Positions 12,501 to 24,919 of a stretch of 64,000 nt of DNA are shown here, in pieces. Below the pieces are notes generated by a model. It worked only from the letters and a program-made list of their open reading frames with translations. It was not told where the DNA came from and searched no databases. Source of the stretch: Edaphochlamys debaryana (lineage: Eukaryota; Chlorophyta; Chlorophyceae; Chlamydomonadales); contig JAEHOE010000087.1 in the NCBI GenBank assembly GCA_016858145.1, positions 62,001 to 126,000 on the forward strand, in the 5' to 3' direction. The position numbers were made by a program, and so were the translations under genes. How positions within the stretch are numbered: position 1 is the stretch's first letter; each line of letters begins with the position of its first letter.

Positions 12501-13215
12501 GACGGGGCACGGGGGTGGAAGGCACGCGGGAGTGAGGGCCTTGAGTACATGGCAGGTGGAGGCTCACACTGCCAGTATGACCGGTTTCACCACCTGGTAT
12601 GGTTCCAACCTCCACCCGTGCCTTCCAGCCTCCCCGTTCATGCTTTGTACCGCCCTTAGTCATCATTTCCAGCGCAGTGTGGGACCTATGCGCCGACGAC
12701 ACGACTGGCAGCATCCACCACCACCAGCCCTGGCCCTGGCTCCCCCTCGACCTTCCTGGGCACCGCCGCCTGATTACCAGCGACCCAAGACACCCCGTGC
12801 CGACACCCCCCGGCGGCAACCACCCGCCCCAGCTTCACCCGTGCCTTCCAAGCTGCCTCCGCGATGGGTGTCGCCCCACGGCCCTTCTCACCACCGTGTC
12901 GTCAGCACAGAGTTGGAAGATGGCGCGACGACCGGAGAAGTAGGTCGTGCCCGAGTAGCGGTCAAAGCGCGGGTATTCGAGTGCCTGGGCGGCATGGCTA
13001 AGTTGCCGACGCGTGACGCGGCTTGGCTCGTACAGGCGCAGCGGGGCATCAAGAACGAGCCCGCTGCGATCGCACGAGCCCGCGAGAGGATGCGGAGCAG
13101 ACTCCTTGCACGCGACTAGCGTCTGCAGGGCTCCGTTTTGTAGTAGTCGCGTTGTCACGCCAGCTGGCCTACTCTCGGTGCTAAGGATGGTCGTGAGAAC
13201 GGACTGCATTTCCAA
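9564..13215 (-). CDS. BTB/POZ domain protein with N-terminal NHL-like repeats
   Basis: Seven exons: 13215-12892, 12440-11981, 11872-11482, 11270-11132, 10750-10289, 9968-9846 and 9674-9564. They total 2,010 nt and 669 residues with consistent phases. The N-terminal 440 residues hold NHL/beta-propeller-like units, such as GAGALYVADVDCIRKI, FLDLYGIAVDADG and AILPNGYL. A BTB/POZ fold follows at about 495-610 (SDLTVEVGGRCFAVHRLVLA, then FALVLRWLYTG and ELADRLLLPELC), and a short BACK-like helical tail ends at CARAGGGR. BTB proteins dimerise and often recruit substrates to cullin-3 ligases; that role here is inference. This propeller-plus-BTB design recurs in many volvocine proteins. The 5' exon contains MEMQSVLTT as the first Met, and a later Met is not excluded. 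Exon 2 carries a long poly-Gly run. Confidence 0.82.
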
Positions 13216-16200
13216 AGGGCTTGATAACTATCCTTGGCATTTCCGGCAGGCCTGCATGTCGAAGGTACGCGTGCTCCTATGCGTTGATGAGGGGGCGACA
13301 ATAAGGATTCTAAGGCTTTTCCGAATACAACTTCTGTGTGCAGGAGCTGTCGTGAGTATGGGCAGGGGCGTGCGCACGCGGTAACCCCAGCGACCCCCTC
13401 CCGCGCCGCCCGCTACCTCACGCTCATCGAGCTCAGCGCTCCCTTCCTTGCGACGGTGCTCCTCACGGCCCGATCAGGGGCAGAGCAACGAGTGTGAACC
13501 TTAAGTGGCCAGGGTCTTGAGCGGACTTCAACGGCGGAGGTCATCGCGGCTTCGGGCCGCCGGTAACCCACCGCATTGAAGCGCTGTAAGCCGATGCAGG
13601 ACAAGCAACGCCAGGGGGACCTCGCAGGCGCCTGTGCCTTACAACCGACACCGCAGAGCGGTGTGTGCCGGACTGCCGGACCCGGAGCAGCACCCCCCTG
13701 CTGTGTAGCAGCCCTACCCAGCCCCGTTCAGTCCAGACAGGCTTCAGCACCGTCCCATTCAGTACGGCAGCTCGGTACGGCCCTGCCGTTGGGCTCCACT
13801 TCAAGCATTGGCGGTGATCTGCCAGCTCCCATGCCGCACCCCAACCTCCTATGAAATGCTAGAGCATTGATGCCTCAATGCACCGAGCTCTGCTCCGCAT
13901 GCGGCCTTCCCACTCACCCTTCGCATGTTTTGCTGGCCAGAGCGAAAGCATTGCATCACCGCCACTTTGGCCCAGAACCCGGATGCGAGCAAGCGCCATT
14001 CCATGCGCTAGCGCTACATGACTCACATCCGACCAACGGCCAGCAAGCGTAGGGCTTCTTACCGGCCCAGGCAACAACCCTCAACAACCAACAGGTTCAG
14101 GCGGCATTCAAGGGACTGAGGGCCCGTTACCCACCCCCAAACATGCGCATGGAAGCCGGCGCCGTTGCACTGCCTGTTAAGCCATAAACCCTGCTTAGCA
14201 TAGCACCCCACTACTCCAACGCATCAACGAGCGCACAACCAACGGTCGGACTTGAGTTCCACGAGGCTTATCCCCAATTGTCTGACGTCAGGAGATCCTA
14301 GTGCATGTCCCGCGACGGTTCAGCACCGGCGAAACAAGCCCTTTGGCCCCATACTAACTCCAACAGAGATAACAGTATGTAGCTCATCAGGGCTCAACCC
14401 TGTGAGCACTCGCATGTGTGCCCCAAGGCGTGCTCCCTTGTGCATACGCCAGGCCTGGATGGCTCCCTGCGATCCCAGCGGCCCTCGCCCGCCAATGATC
14501 CACCCCTCCCGAGTCGTCTAGACAAAGGCACAGGATACACACCCGTTGAACAACAACTCCTTACGCATGAACAAGCCACACCCCTCCCCCGGCAACCGCC
14601 GCCCGCCACACCCAACTTCAGTACCCGATACCCCAACGGTGCCGCTCTGGAGGCGAGACCCTCCAGGCAAACGCCTTGAAGAAACGTCGCAATTAAGGCA
14701 TAGCCGCTCTAAGCACATTTCGAACGTTCAGACCCACGGGCAGTGTATGATGAGACATTTAGGGTGATACGCGAGGATGGGAGCACTCATGCAGTCGTGC
14801 TCCAGGCGGGAAAGCCAACGCAACAATTCAGATACTGCACCCCACATGGGTGGGTAAGGTACCGGACGTCAGCCGTGCAAGGTTGACCTATCTTATTTGG
14901 CGCCAAAACCGATTCACACAGACTCTCAGCCAGGAGCAGGATACGGGGCGTTGTCCCTCCCGCCCGTTGTCAAAGAGTCTGCGAATGCACAGCCGGACCC
15001 ACATGCGTCACACAACGCCTGACCTCCGGCGAAACTGATGCAAGCATGACGTAAACTATAGTACATGAGAGAGCACCGCGGACACGCAAGCATTTCGGGC
15101 ACGCCCTGGGACCAAACACGTGCGCCACACACTCAATAGGGCGTTGATTGGCGTGGCTGAAGACCCCAGAAAGGGGATTGGAACGCAAAAGTCGCGTCAT
15201 AAGGACATTCGTGTAGCCGTGAGGCCTACCAAAGCGGTGGGATGTGGGCGGGGAACGCAGAAGCCATCAGAGCACGTGGGCAGGGCAACACTCCCGGCCC
15301 AGCCCATCGGTGAGCACCGTCAAGGCATTTCCGGCCCTGTATACCCGTGCAAGGCTGAGAGCCCGACAGTCCCTAAAAGGAATAAACGCATATCCTTAGC
15401 TGAAACCTACAGGCCTGCCACCACAAAGATTGGCAAGCCCTAACAGACCGCCTCGGCCCCACACGAGCCATTCCTTCTCTTGCCGGTACTTAGTCCTACG
15501 ATGTTCACTGGCAATTGTCCCTGATCCAGCCCCCATGGACGTCCCATGCATCCTCCGACCCTGACCAAATGAAACCAACCCGGCCATGCAAAGCGTCGGC
15601 CACCCCTACAAGGATGCAGGCCCTCCAGAGAATGCCCAGAACCGCAGATGCATGCATGCAACACCCTCCCACTATGCCTCCAGCGCGGCGCCCCAAAAAC
15701 GAACCAAGACCAAGCTTACTAAGCACGCCCTCTCCAGCGGCCGCAAGGCCGCCGCCGGCCGGCATGGCACGGGGCTGCGAACGCCGCAACTCGAGGGCAA
15801 TGCACAAAGGACAGCACATATCAGGAACGGACGTAAGGCGGGGACCTCTGGACAAACGGATCCCAGGGTGACCCCCCAAAAGCGCGGCGCGACTGGCAGG
15901 GTGCAGTGCGCTTATGTCGGTGGCCATCGGACCATGCGCGCGCACCGGCGCCGTAGGCGCCGGCTTATCCGATGTGAACCCCAAAGCAATACGTACGTAC
16001 GGCCCGAGTGCGCAATGCAGTGGAATCCCCAGTCCCTGTCCTTAGCTGCCACAATGCTACGAAGTGGCGACACCCTGCACCTCTCCCGCAACCTCAGTCC
16101 GATCCAGGGCCCAAGCATCAGCAGGCCTCCGCGCTCACACTAACGCCGCACCACCATGTGTGACGGCGGTACGATGCACCGGTACGACATGTCCAGGGAG

Positions 16201-16324
16201 TCCTCAGCCACGCCCGCGTGCGCTCTCCACGCCCGAACCGCGCACAGCATGCTTTCCACCTACAGGTCCGCAAACGCTGCGTGCCTGCGGCCGTGCCTGC
16301 ATGCCGCCGGTACCGTCCCGGGCC
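13216..16324. other. Intergenic, no gene seen
   Basis: About 3.1 kb between the 5' end of the BTB gene and the 3' end of the first kinase gene, both minus strand. GC content looks lower than in the exons. The open frames (for example 185 codons at 15586-16143) show no domain and look random. It should contain the BTB promoter and the kinase 3' UTR. Confidence 0.45.
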
Positions 16325-19300
16325 TTAGCTAATGACGCAGCACACGGGCTGCTCCGACCTCCGCCTCTCCTCGCTGCCTGCTCTAGCGCGGGAGGCCCGT
16401 TCCGGCGACCGGGGAGACCCAGACGCCTCCCCATGCGAGACCGCGCCGGCCAAAGAGTGCGGCTGCAAACGGTGTGGGGCCTGGGCTTGCGCGCTAGGGC
16501 TGACGGCGGCTCCGCTCCGTGCGGACGTTTCTTGGCCCGTGAACCGGCCCGTGCCCGTGCGTGCGTTGATCGCGACGGTTGGCGCGGCGTTGGCGGTGGG
16601 GGCGCTGGCGGGCGCCGCCTCCGCCTCCGGCATGTCGACCAGATGACGTAATAGCGTCGACGTGGCGCCGCCGGGGCACGTGCTAAACGACAGGTCGTCG
16701 TTCGCGACGGCGGTTGCCTCTGCCGTACCGCCGCCCTCGCTCAGCTCGGCCGCGATGTCCATGAGCTGCGGCTCGCGGCTCGCTCGTCCATCCATCAGGT
16801 GGTGCGCGCGCGTACGGCGAGACATGGCGTACGGCGACGGTTGACTGCTACGGCCGAAGCGTTGGGGCGCCGTCGAGGCGGGGACGGCTGCGCCGCCTGA
16901 CGGCACGGGCTGGGCCACCGGCGGCACGTGGCCCGGCCGATGTACGGGCGGCGGCGGCGATACGGACATGCCCCACGAAGGCGGCGGCGGCCGTACGTTG
17001 CCGCTGCGTTGCCGTAGCAGTTGGTTGAACGCCTGCTGCGCCTGCTGCTGCTTGAGCTGTGCCGCCACCCAGACCGCAGAACCGCCCGACCCGCTTACGT
17101 TCCGCGAGACGGCCGCCGTAGTGTTGCTGGCGGTTGCCGTACTGGCGGCGGCAACGGCCATCGCGTTCATCGAGGCGGTTGTATTAGTCATAATGCTGAG
17201 GAGCCGGGCGGGTGGGTTCGGAGGCTGGGTTGAGGTGGATGTTGACCGCGATTCAATGCCGGAGCACGAGGCCTGGCTCTGTTGCTGCGGGGCCCCCAAT
17301 ATGGGCCCGGTCCCCGGCAGGCTCGTGCCCCGCGGCACGTACGGCGCCGGAGGCGAACGGCCGCTCGGATAGCCGCCGCATTCGCTGTTGGCGGCGATGG
17401 CCGTGGCGGCGGCGCCGCCGCCAGCTGCAGAGCTGGCGACGCTTGGGCTGACGAGGCGTCCGACTGGCGAGAGTACGGACGTGGGGGGACCTTGCTGGCC
17501 CGACGCCGAGCCCGTGCCCATGACGTAACGCTGCGGTGACAGGACCGAAGAGCTGCCGCGGGCGCAGTCGTCGTTCATGACGGGACGAGCTGCGCCGTAC
17601 AGGATGTACTCGAGGGAAGAGAACACCTGCAAAACAGCGAAACGCGCCAACTGCTGAGCTAGATCCTGCCGCGAGGAAACGTGCGGTGGCTAGGTTACCC
17701 CGTCGAGGTTACCCCTAGGTAATTCTTGGTACGCAACAGGGGATCAGCAGGGACCTGTACGGCACGTGTACGGCAATCTCACCTGCGCCATGGTGGGTCT
17801 TTCCACTGGGTCCCCCAGCCAGCAGGCCTCGATCAGTCCCGCAATGCGTGGGTCCAGGTCGGGCGGGAGGCTGGGCCGCTGGCCCTCCACCAGATGCCTG
17901 AGGGGGTTGACAGTTGGCGGTTAACGGTTGGCGATTGGACGTTGGGAGGGTCGTGTGTGGATACGAGGAGGAGCAGGAGGCCGGGCAAGGGTGGGTAGGG
18001 CAGGCAGGCCAATGCAGCGAGAGAGGCAGAACGTGTGATTGGAGGCGGAACACCCCAAGAAGGGCGCAGAAACTCACGGATCACCTCGCTGGCAGGGACC
18101 CGGCCTCACCGCGTGAAGGCGAAGCCGTCCCGCCCGGCATGCGTACGGCTGATGAGCGTACGGCACATCACTTCGTAGCACATGACGCCGAAGCTGCAGG
18201 AGCGGGCACACGAGCAGCGCAGGGGGTCACAGGCACGACAAGTTAGAAGCTCCCGTAAATGACAAATGAGGGCTCACGAGCAGCGGCCCGACTGCCACGA
18301 CGCCAGGAGCTGTCTCACCTGAACACGTCAGCCTTGTCGTTGTACGGCTGCTCCTGCGCCACCTCGGGGCTCATGTAGATGGACGAGCCGCATTGACCTG
18401 CCGCACACGCAAGGAACGCGGTCATTCAACGCGCCGCGAGGACCCAGTCACCTATCCCCGCCTTCCCGCCATAGAGACAGCCCCCTCCGGATGCCCCTCC
18501 CCCCAGATGGCCCCCTCCTTGCTAACGCGGGCGCGAGCCCTCGCCCTCGCACGGCTGTCCTCATTCAGCAACGCACCACTCAGCGGGAAGACCTGCTCGA
18601 TTCCCGGCAGCTCGGTCCCTGCCGTGGAAGCCGGACCGATCACAGAAGGCACCGCCGGGGACAGTGGCGGCGGGGTGCGCCCTCCTCCGCCCGCGACCGC
18701 CCGCTCTGCCCCCGCCTCCGCCTCCACATCTGCCGGCCTGGCGGCGGGCTGCTGCCCCGCGCCGCCGCCGCCGTCGACCCCGCCGCGGGCGCCGTCTCCT
18801 GCCCCGGGGCCCACAGCGAAAGATTTCGATCTCAGCCGTGAACCCAGGCCCTCCACGCTTCGGTCCGCCGCCGGCGTCATGGCCGGGGGCGTTCCTTGCG
18901 GAGGAGAGCCCGCGGACGAGGGGCCGTCCCTGGCGTTCCCTAATGCAGAAATGCGGAAGGCCGGCGCAGTCTTAGCCCCCGCGAGCGCAGAGCCAGCTGC
19001 CGCCATTGACGCCGCCGCAAGCCGTTGGCGGTTGGCGGAGGCGGAGGCCAGCGGCTCGGCCTTTGGCGGCGGCAGCGGGGACGCCAGCGGGTGCGGCAGG
19101 TTGCAAGCCGAGCCCCAGCTCAGGCGGTGCTGAGGCAGGGACGGAAGCGAGGTGGTGGCGAACCGGTCCGACGGAGGCCCCCTGACGAGGGCGGGTGGGA
19201 TGCGGCACGAGGCGGAGGTGGAGGTTGTGAGTGGTGCGCGCGTGGCGTCAGTCAGAGGAGCAGCGGGGCCATCGCTGCATGAAGAATACAAAGAGTTGAA

Positions 19301-22300
19301 CTGCGGATTCGCAATCCACTCACCCTTCCGTGGCGTACGCGCGCTGGATCTGGATCTTGCTTGGCAGCCCGCGCCCCGGCGGCAGCGGGCTGCTGATGGC
19401 CATGGGACGAGCACCGCTCCGCCCGCCGCCGCCGCCGCCGCCGCCAGCCCCGCTGCCCATACCGGCGCCGGCGGGGCTGCCCGGAAGGGATAGGCCCACG
19501 TCTCCCCCGGCCGCCTCAGCATCCGTCTCCACAACCGCCCCTAGGCCTGTAACCCGTGGCATGGGTGCCGCGGTCAGGGTGATTGCGGGGCCCCGCGGGG
19601 CGGTGAGAGGGAGGTCGGAGGAGGAGGGCGCGGCGGCGGTGGGTGCCGTGCGGCTGTGGGCGGCGGAGGCGGGATAGCTGCGGGTCTCTCTGCCGCCGCC
19701 GCCGCCGCTGCTGCTCTGCCTGTTCACCTCTCGCGCCACCGTTCGACGCTGGAGCCAGCCCTGTGCGTAAAGAAAAGGGACACGCGTGGAGCCACACGCC
19801 ATCGTTACTTGACATGACATCGCCAGCCAGAGCGGACCTTAGCGAACCCTGTTACCCCAGCTTCGTAAGCTCCGCCACCACTAGGCGCACGAGCAGGCGT
19901 CATAGGCCCCTCCCCAAGCACAGATGGAACCTGGAAGAGACGCAATCAGTGCCGCAAGCGACCGCCGCCCTCGCCCTGCCTACCGTCAGCACGGCCAGGG
20001 GTGAGGTAAAGGCGGAAGCGGAGGCCGCGGGCGACGCCAGGGAACGGACGGTAACGGGCGCGGGCGCGGTCGACGAAATCTGAGACTGCGGCGTCGGCGG
20101 CAGCGGCGAGCCAACCGCCGCCGTCGGGATCTGGCCGCCGCTGGCGCTGCCGCTGCCGCTGCCGCTGCCGACGCCGGCGGTCCGGGCCAGTAGCGCCAAC
20201 TGCGGGTTCCGAAGCACTGCTGGACTGCCGCCGCCGCCGCCAGCGCCGCCGCTGGGGCGCTGACGGGCTTCGGGCCCTGACGTCAGGCCGGCGGCGGCGG
20301 CGCCGCCGCTGGGGCGAGAGCTGAGGGTGCTGCCGCCGCCGGGGGAGGAGGGGCGCGGGCTGGGGCACGCCGAGCTGGGGCCGGGGCTGGCGCCGTCCTC
20401 CGCAACACCGTGCCCCCCGCCGCCACTGCCCGGACGCGGCGACGACGCCTGCGGTTGGTCGTTGGCGGTTGGCGGTTACCGCATCTACCATATCCAAGAT
20501 CTCCTACTCACCACTCCTGCCGTACCCGCACATCTGCACACCATGCAACACCCTAGCGGGCCGGACTCTGGGCCCAGACTCCGGACCCCGGACGGCGACT
20601 CACCTCAACGCTTGCGTCGCCCGTCACGCCGCCGGTGGGCGTCGGCGGCACCGCTGGCAGCCGACCCGAGGCGCGGGACTGCAGCGCAGCCATCTGCAGC
20701 GGCCGCAGCGGCGGCCCCCGAGGCGACGCGGCTTCGCGCAGCGACCTTCGCAGGAATGCGCCCGACAGCTGTAGCGCCTGCGACACAGGCTGTAGCGCCT
20801 CCTGGGGCTGAGACGGACAGCCGACGTCGCCCGAGTGAAGCCGCAGCGGCGCGTGTGACGTGTGTTGCTCGCGGCCGGTCGCGATTTGGTGCGGTTCGCT
20901 ATGTTGTTGTTGCTGCTGTTGCTGTTGATGTTGGCGCTGCGTTGCCGCGAGATGCGAGGCCGAGACGTGCTTGAAGGAGGTCGAGGAGGAGGGGGTCGCA
21001 TGTGCGGGCATGCTGCTAGCAGCGCGCGAGGCCGCGGCGCCAGAAGCCGCGGCGGCGCTGCCATACGCCGCGGCGATCGCGGCTACGGCCGCCGCGGCCG
21101 CCGCCTGGGCCTGGGCCTGGGCCTGGGCCTGAGACGCGGAAGAGGGCCCGCCGGACTGGGGCCCAGCGTCGTGCACCGCGGGCCCCGTCGAGGGCCCGAC
21201 GGGCCCAGACAGCGAGTGCGCAAGCCGGCTGCTGGCGGCGCCGCCGGCAGCCGCCGTGGCGGCGTAATCCCCCTGCAGCAACCTCCCCGACGCTATGCCT
21301 CGGGCGCCGCCGCTCGATACCGCGCCGCCGCTGCTGTCCGCCCCGCGCGCGGCGGTGCCGTACAGGCTGCCGTACGGTCCGCCGTACGGCGCCCCGCGCG
21401 CTGACGAGGCTGCGACTGCGTCCAGGAGGGCGGGCGGCAGTAGCAGGCCGCCGTCGTCGCTGACCCGGGGCGTGTGGAACACACCCGAGTGGACCGCGCG
21501 CGCTACTGCGCCCGAGACTCTGAGCATGGGTCGGGAGGTGAAGGCGCGGACCGCCTGCTCCCGGGGAGTATGCAGGCAGAGGGGGGGGGCAGCAAGGAAA
21601 AGAGTGGGTCGTGGGCGGGTGCACTCCATGAGGGCAGGGACCAGCGAGGGTGGGCGGTCCCACCATGTATGGCCCCCAACAACCGGCAAATCCCGCAACC
21701 ACCGCACACGCCAACTCCCAACTCCCAGCCGCCAACTGCAGGGCGCACCTGGTGCAGGCCCAGGTCGCAGAGCTTTGCCACCAGGGCCCCCCTGGGCCCC
21801 ACGGCCGTGGGCCCGCCGCCGCCGCCGCCAACGCCAACGCCAATACCGGAGCTGGCGACGGCGCCCATGCCACCCGGGCTAGCTCCGGTGGGGGTGCCGC
21901 CCAGTGGCTCCGAGTCCCTCCCAAGGAGGACGTTTGCTGGCTTGACGTCTGTTCGGCGCGAGGGCGGCGAAGGGGGGCAAGGGGTGCCAGGGGCGCAAGG
22001 ATGAGGGGCGGAGGGCGGAGGGCGAGGCACGGCTTCCGCGGTTAGCTACGCGTGGGTTAGCGCTAGGAGAGGCGACCGCCCCCGTGCGTACCCCTCGTCA
22101 CTCGTAACCTCAAACCCAACTCAAGCCCCAACCCGACGGCTGTGCCCCGACCGGGACTGGTCCGTAAACGTAACCGGAACGGACCGGAACAGACCAGCAA
22201 GGATGCCGTACCTCGGTGGATCACCATCGGATCCTGGCGGTGCAGGAACGCCAGCGCGTCGGCGATCTGGCGGCGGCGGTTGATGGTTGGCGGTTGATGA

Positions 22301-24919
22301 TTAGGAGACGTGAGTGCACGTGCGAGCGAGCACAGCAGCAGGGAGGGTCCGGTGGGGAAGGCGGGTGACCGAGGCAGGCGGGCGAGGCCCCTTCCCTTCC
22401 CACACGCAGCACGCAGTACGACATACCTGCAGTAGCCACGTCAGCCCCTCCACATCGCTGTACAGCAGCGCCCTCGGCTGAGTCATCTGCTTGCTAATGA
22501 GGTGCGCCAGCGTGCCGCCCTGTCGGGATGGGAACCGACGGAGCAGGGAGGAGGCTTCTGGGCGTCACTCGCACCAGCCAGGGGGTGGAAACTACGTCGG
22601 CAGGCTCTGCAGTCCCTCGCGGAGCCCAACCCCCAGCCCCAGCCGCGCGCACCAACCCATGGACGCCCTAGCTCTTTGAACCCCGACCCTGCACACCAGT
22701 GGGTGCCAGTCTGTCCCCAGGTGGGCACTGCAGCACTGCTCCTGCGCCCTGGCCCGTGATCCGCTTTAGGCATTCCGGCCCCCCCACCCTTGCAACCCCT
22801 CCAAATTGAACCCGTCCCCGTTCCCGTTCCCATACCCGAAATCGAACTCGAACCCAGTCCCGAGCCCGAGACACGCCTTACAACCAAAGCACGAGTCCAC
22901 ACCGCCCCCGCCCCACCTCCATGTACTCGAGCACAAGAGCGTACGTGGAGCCAGAGGGCCCCGAGGGCACCTGGCACAGCGTGTGGCATTTGACGACGTG
23001 CCTGGGGGCGTGGACGGGACCGGGCGTGGCGGACCCGGCGTGGAGGAGGGTGGACCCGGGGCAGGGTCTGCCGCCTGCGCTGACCGCACGCTAACTGCTC
23101 TCAGGGCGCGCGCACGCACCGCGCCCTTGCGCCCGCTCGCGCCTACTGTTCACCCCGGCCACGTTTCACCAAACAACCAGCCGCTCGATGGGCAGGAGGC
23201 CCATCGCCAAGAGCCCACACGCCGCCGGAAAGGGAAGGGGCCGTGGTGCACCGCAAGCCCTCATTCCCAGCAGCGACGCACGGAGGCCCCAGGAGCCCCG
23301 CGGCGCTCCCCAACCCCCTCCCCACCCTCGGCTGACGCCCCTCGAGCGGCAGCACTCTGCTCCGGCGCCTCACGCGCCGCACGCGCTCCCCTTTCCCTGC
23401 CCTTGTGCCCCGCTCACGGGTGGCTGACGGAGGACAGCAGGTTGGCCTCCCGCAGCAGCATGCGCACCACCGTGCGGTGGGACACGAACTCGGGCCGCAG
23501 GACCTGCGGAGTGGGGTGGCGCCCAGCGATGGCATGTGTCATGTGTCATTTGTTATTTGTCATGCAAGCAGTCTTACGGCAAGGTTACAGGAGGTTTACA
23601 GTGCAGTTCAAGGTGGGGTCACGGCGGATGAGGGCCGGCAGCCGGATGAGTGGTAGGCCGCTGGGTGCTTGCCCCGGGCTTCGGGGCAGCTGGAGCACAA
23701 GTGGCACGGGGGGTGATCGGGTGATGGCTGTACGGCAAGGGAGGGGCGCACCCCTTTTGAATGAGTGGGCGCTGGGTAGCGTTCGAGTGCGTCCGGGACT
23801 GCTCGTTACGTACAGACGAGTGGGTGTAGCCGTGTAGGATGGAAGGCACACCCGCCTCGGAGCCGGGAAGAAGGCAGAATGGGGCGGTGGGTGAAGCGCT
23901 AGCAAGTCGGGATCAGGCTCGACGGGTCACGGTAGTAAAGGCTGGGGCGTGGGGCCCCGCGGCTGGATGAGGCTGTGGCTAAAGCCCACAGGGCTTAGGA
24001 AGTCGGGGGCTGAAAGAGAGACTGCATCGCTTGTGATGGGTTGCGTGAGGCTGCGTGTGCGGTGATGCGAAGCGGGACGCTACGGTAGAAGTGGGGTTTC
24101 GTTTAGGTTCGGGGACATCGAGAGGTACGGCCGGTAGTCAGGACCGTTCGGGACCAGTTGGTAACCGGTTTCGTGGACTACGGGAGCCGCATCCAGTCAG
24201 GCCCGAAACCGGGCCTGGCGCCCTGCCTGAATCCCCAAACCTCTTGCGTAGGACGGCTTCAATTGCAGGAAAAGCTGCAAGTGGCAAGGGTTGCCCCCGA
24301 ATGCGAAGTCCGGGCCGTTCAGCAGCACACATGAACACACACCGATCACAAACACATGAGGCCCTGTGCCCGGCAGAGCCCACCCCACCACGCTGCGCTA
24401 CCCCTGATGGTGCCGGTACATCCCGTGCCCCGCAGTAGCTAGCGTCACAGCGCCATCGCACCTTGACAGCAACGATTCGTCCGTCCAGCAGAGCCTTGTG
24501 GACGACTGTGGTCGGCACCGGGCATGAGTTGGGGCATGGCAAAGACAGGTCCGTCAGCACAGCGCCGCGTAAGAGTTCCGGCCAGGCGGAGCAGCGCCTG
24601 ATGAATTCCCACTATTTTCCACTGGCAAACTGGACAGCGGCCTTGTTCAACGATCCCGCGGCCCGGAGGCCTAGTGAACGGAGCGGGTTACCCGCTGCTC
24701 AACCGCCCCACGCGGCCCGTGCCCGACCGAGCCGCTCGGCCGCTCACCTGCAAAGCTGCCTTTCCCCACGACGCGGCCAAGCTTAAGCTTGAAAGTCGTG
24801 CCTGCTGCGAGCTGGAGCTTTCCGCTCGCTTCGCCACCATCGCAATGAGCGCCGTCGCCTGCCTGGGCCATGCTCAGCAAGCGGCTCTCCATAGCGCCAG
24901 TCTCATCCATGTCTCGCAT
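16325..24919 (-). CDS. TKL-type protein kinase with an approx. 860-residue activation-loop insert and CaaX-like C-terminus
   Basis: Fifteen exons: 24919-24748, 24505-24462, 23503-23418, 23001-22917, 22519-22427, 22266-22212, 21948-21749, 21554-20604, 20448-19984, 19760-19324, 19274-18577, 18397-18319, 18193-18110, 17897-17783 and 17626-16325. They total 4,866 nt and 1,621 residues in one frame. Visible kinase elements are the Gly loop (GRVVGKGSFA), VAVK (K72), the helix-C Glu in LLREANLL (E91), HRDVKPANVLL (about 177-187), CDLGLH in place of DFG (about 239-244), SIYMSPEVAQEQPYNDKADV (from about 1101) and EACWLGDPVERPTMAQ. Exons 8-11 (Ala, Gly, Pro, Ser and Gln runs) therefore sit inside the activation segment. 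The family phosphorylates Ser/Thr in MAPKKK/Raf-like signalling; the substrate is unknown. The 434-residue tail is low complexity and ends PVCCVIS, a possible prenylation box with a second Cys. The exon 8 acceptor could also lie three bases upstream. Confidence 0.85.

Noticed and set aside
15586..16143. 185-codon frame in the intergenic region next to the first kinase
   Set aside because: Basic, low-information sequence with no domain, lying where the kinase 3' UTR should be.
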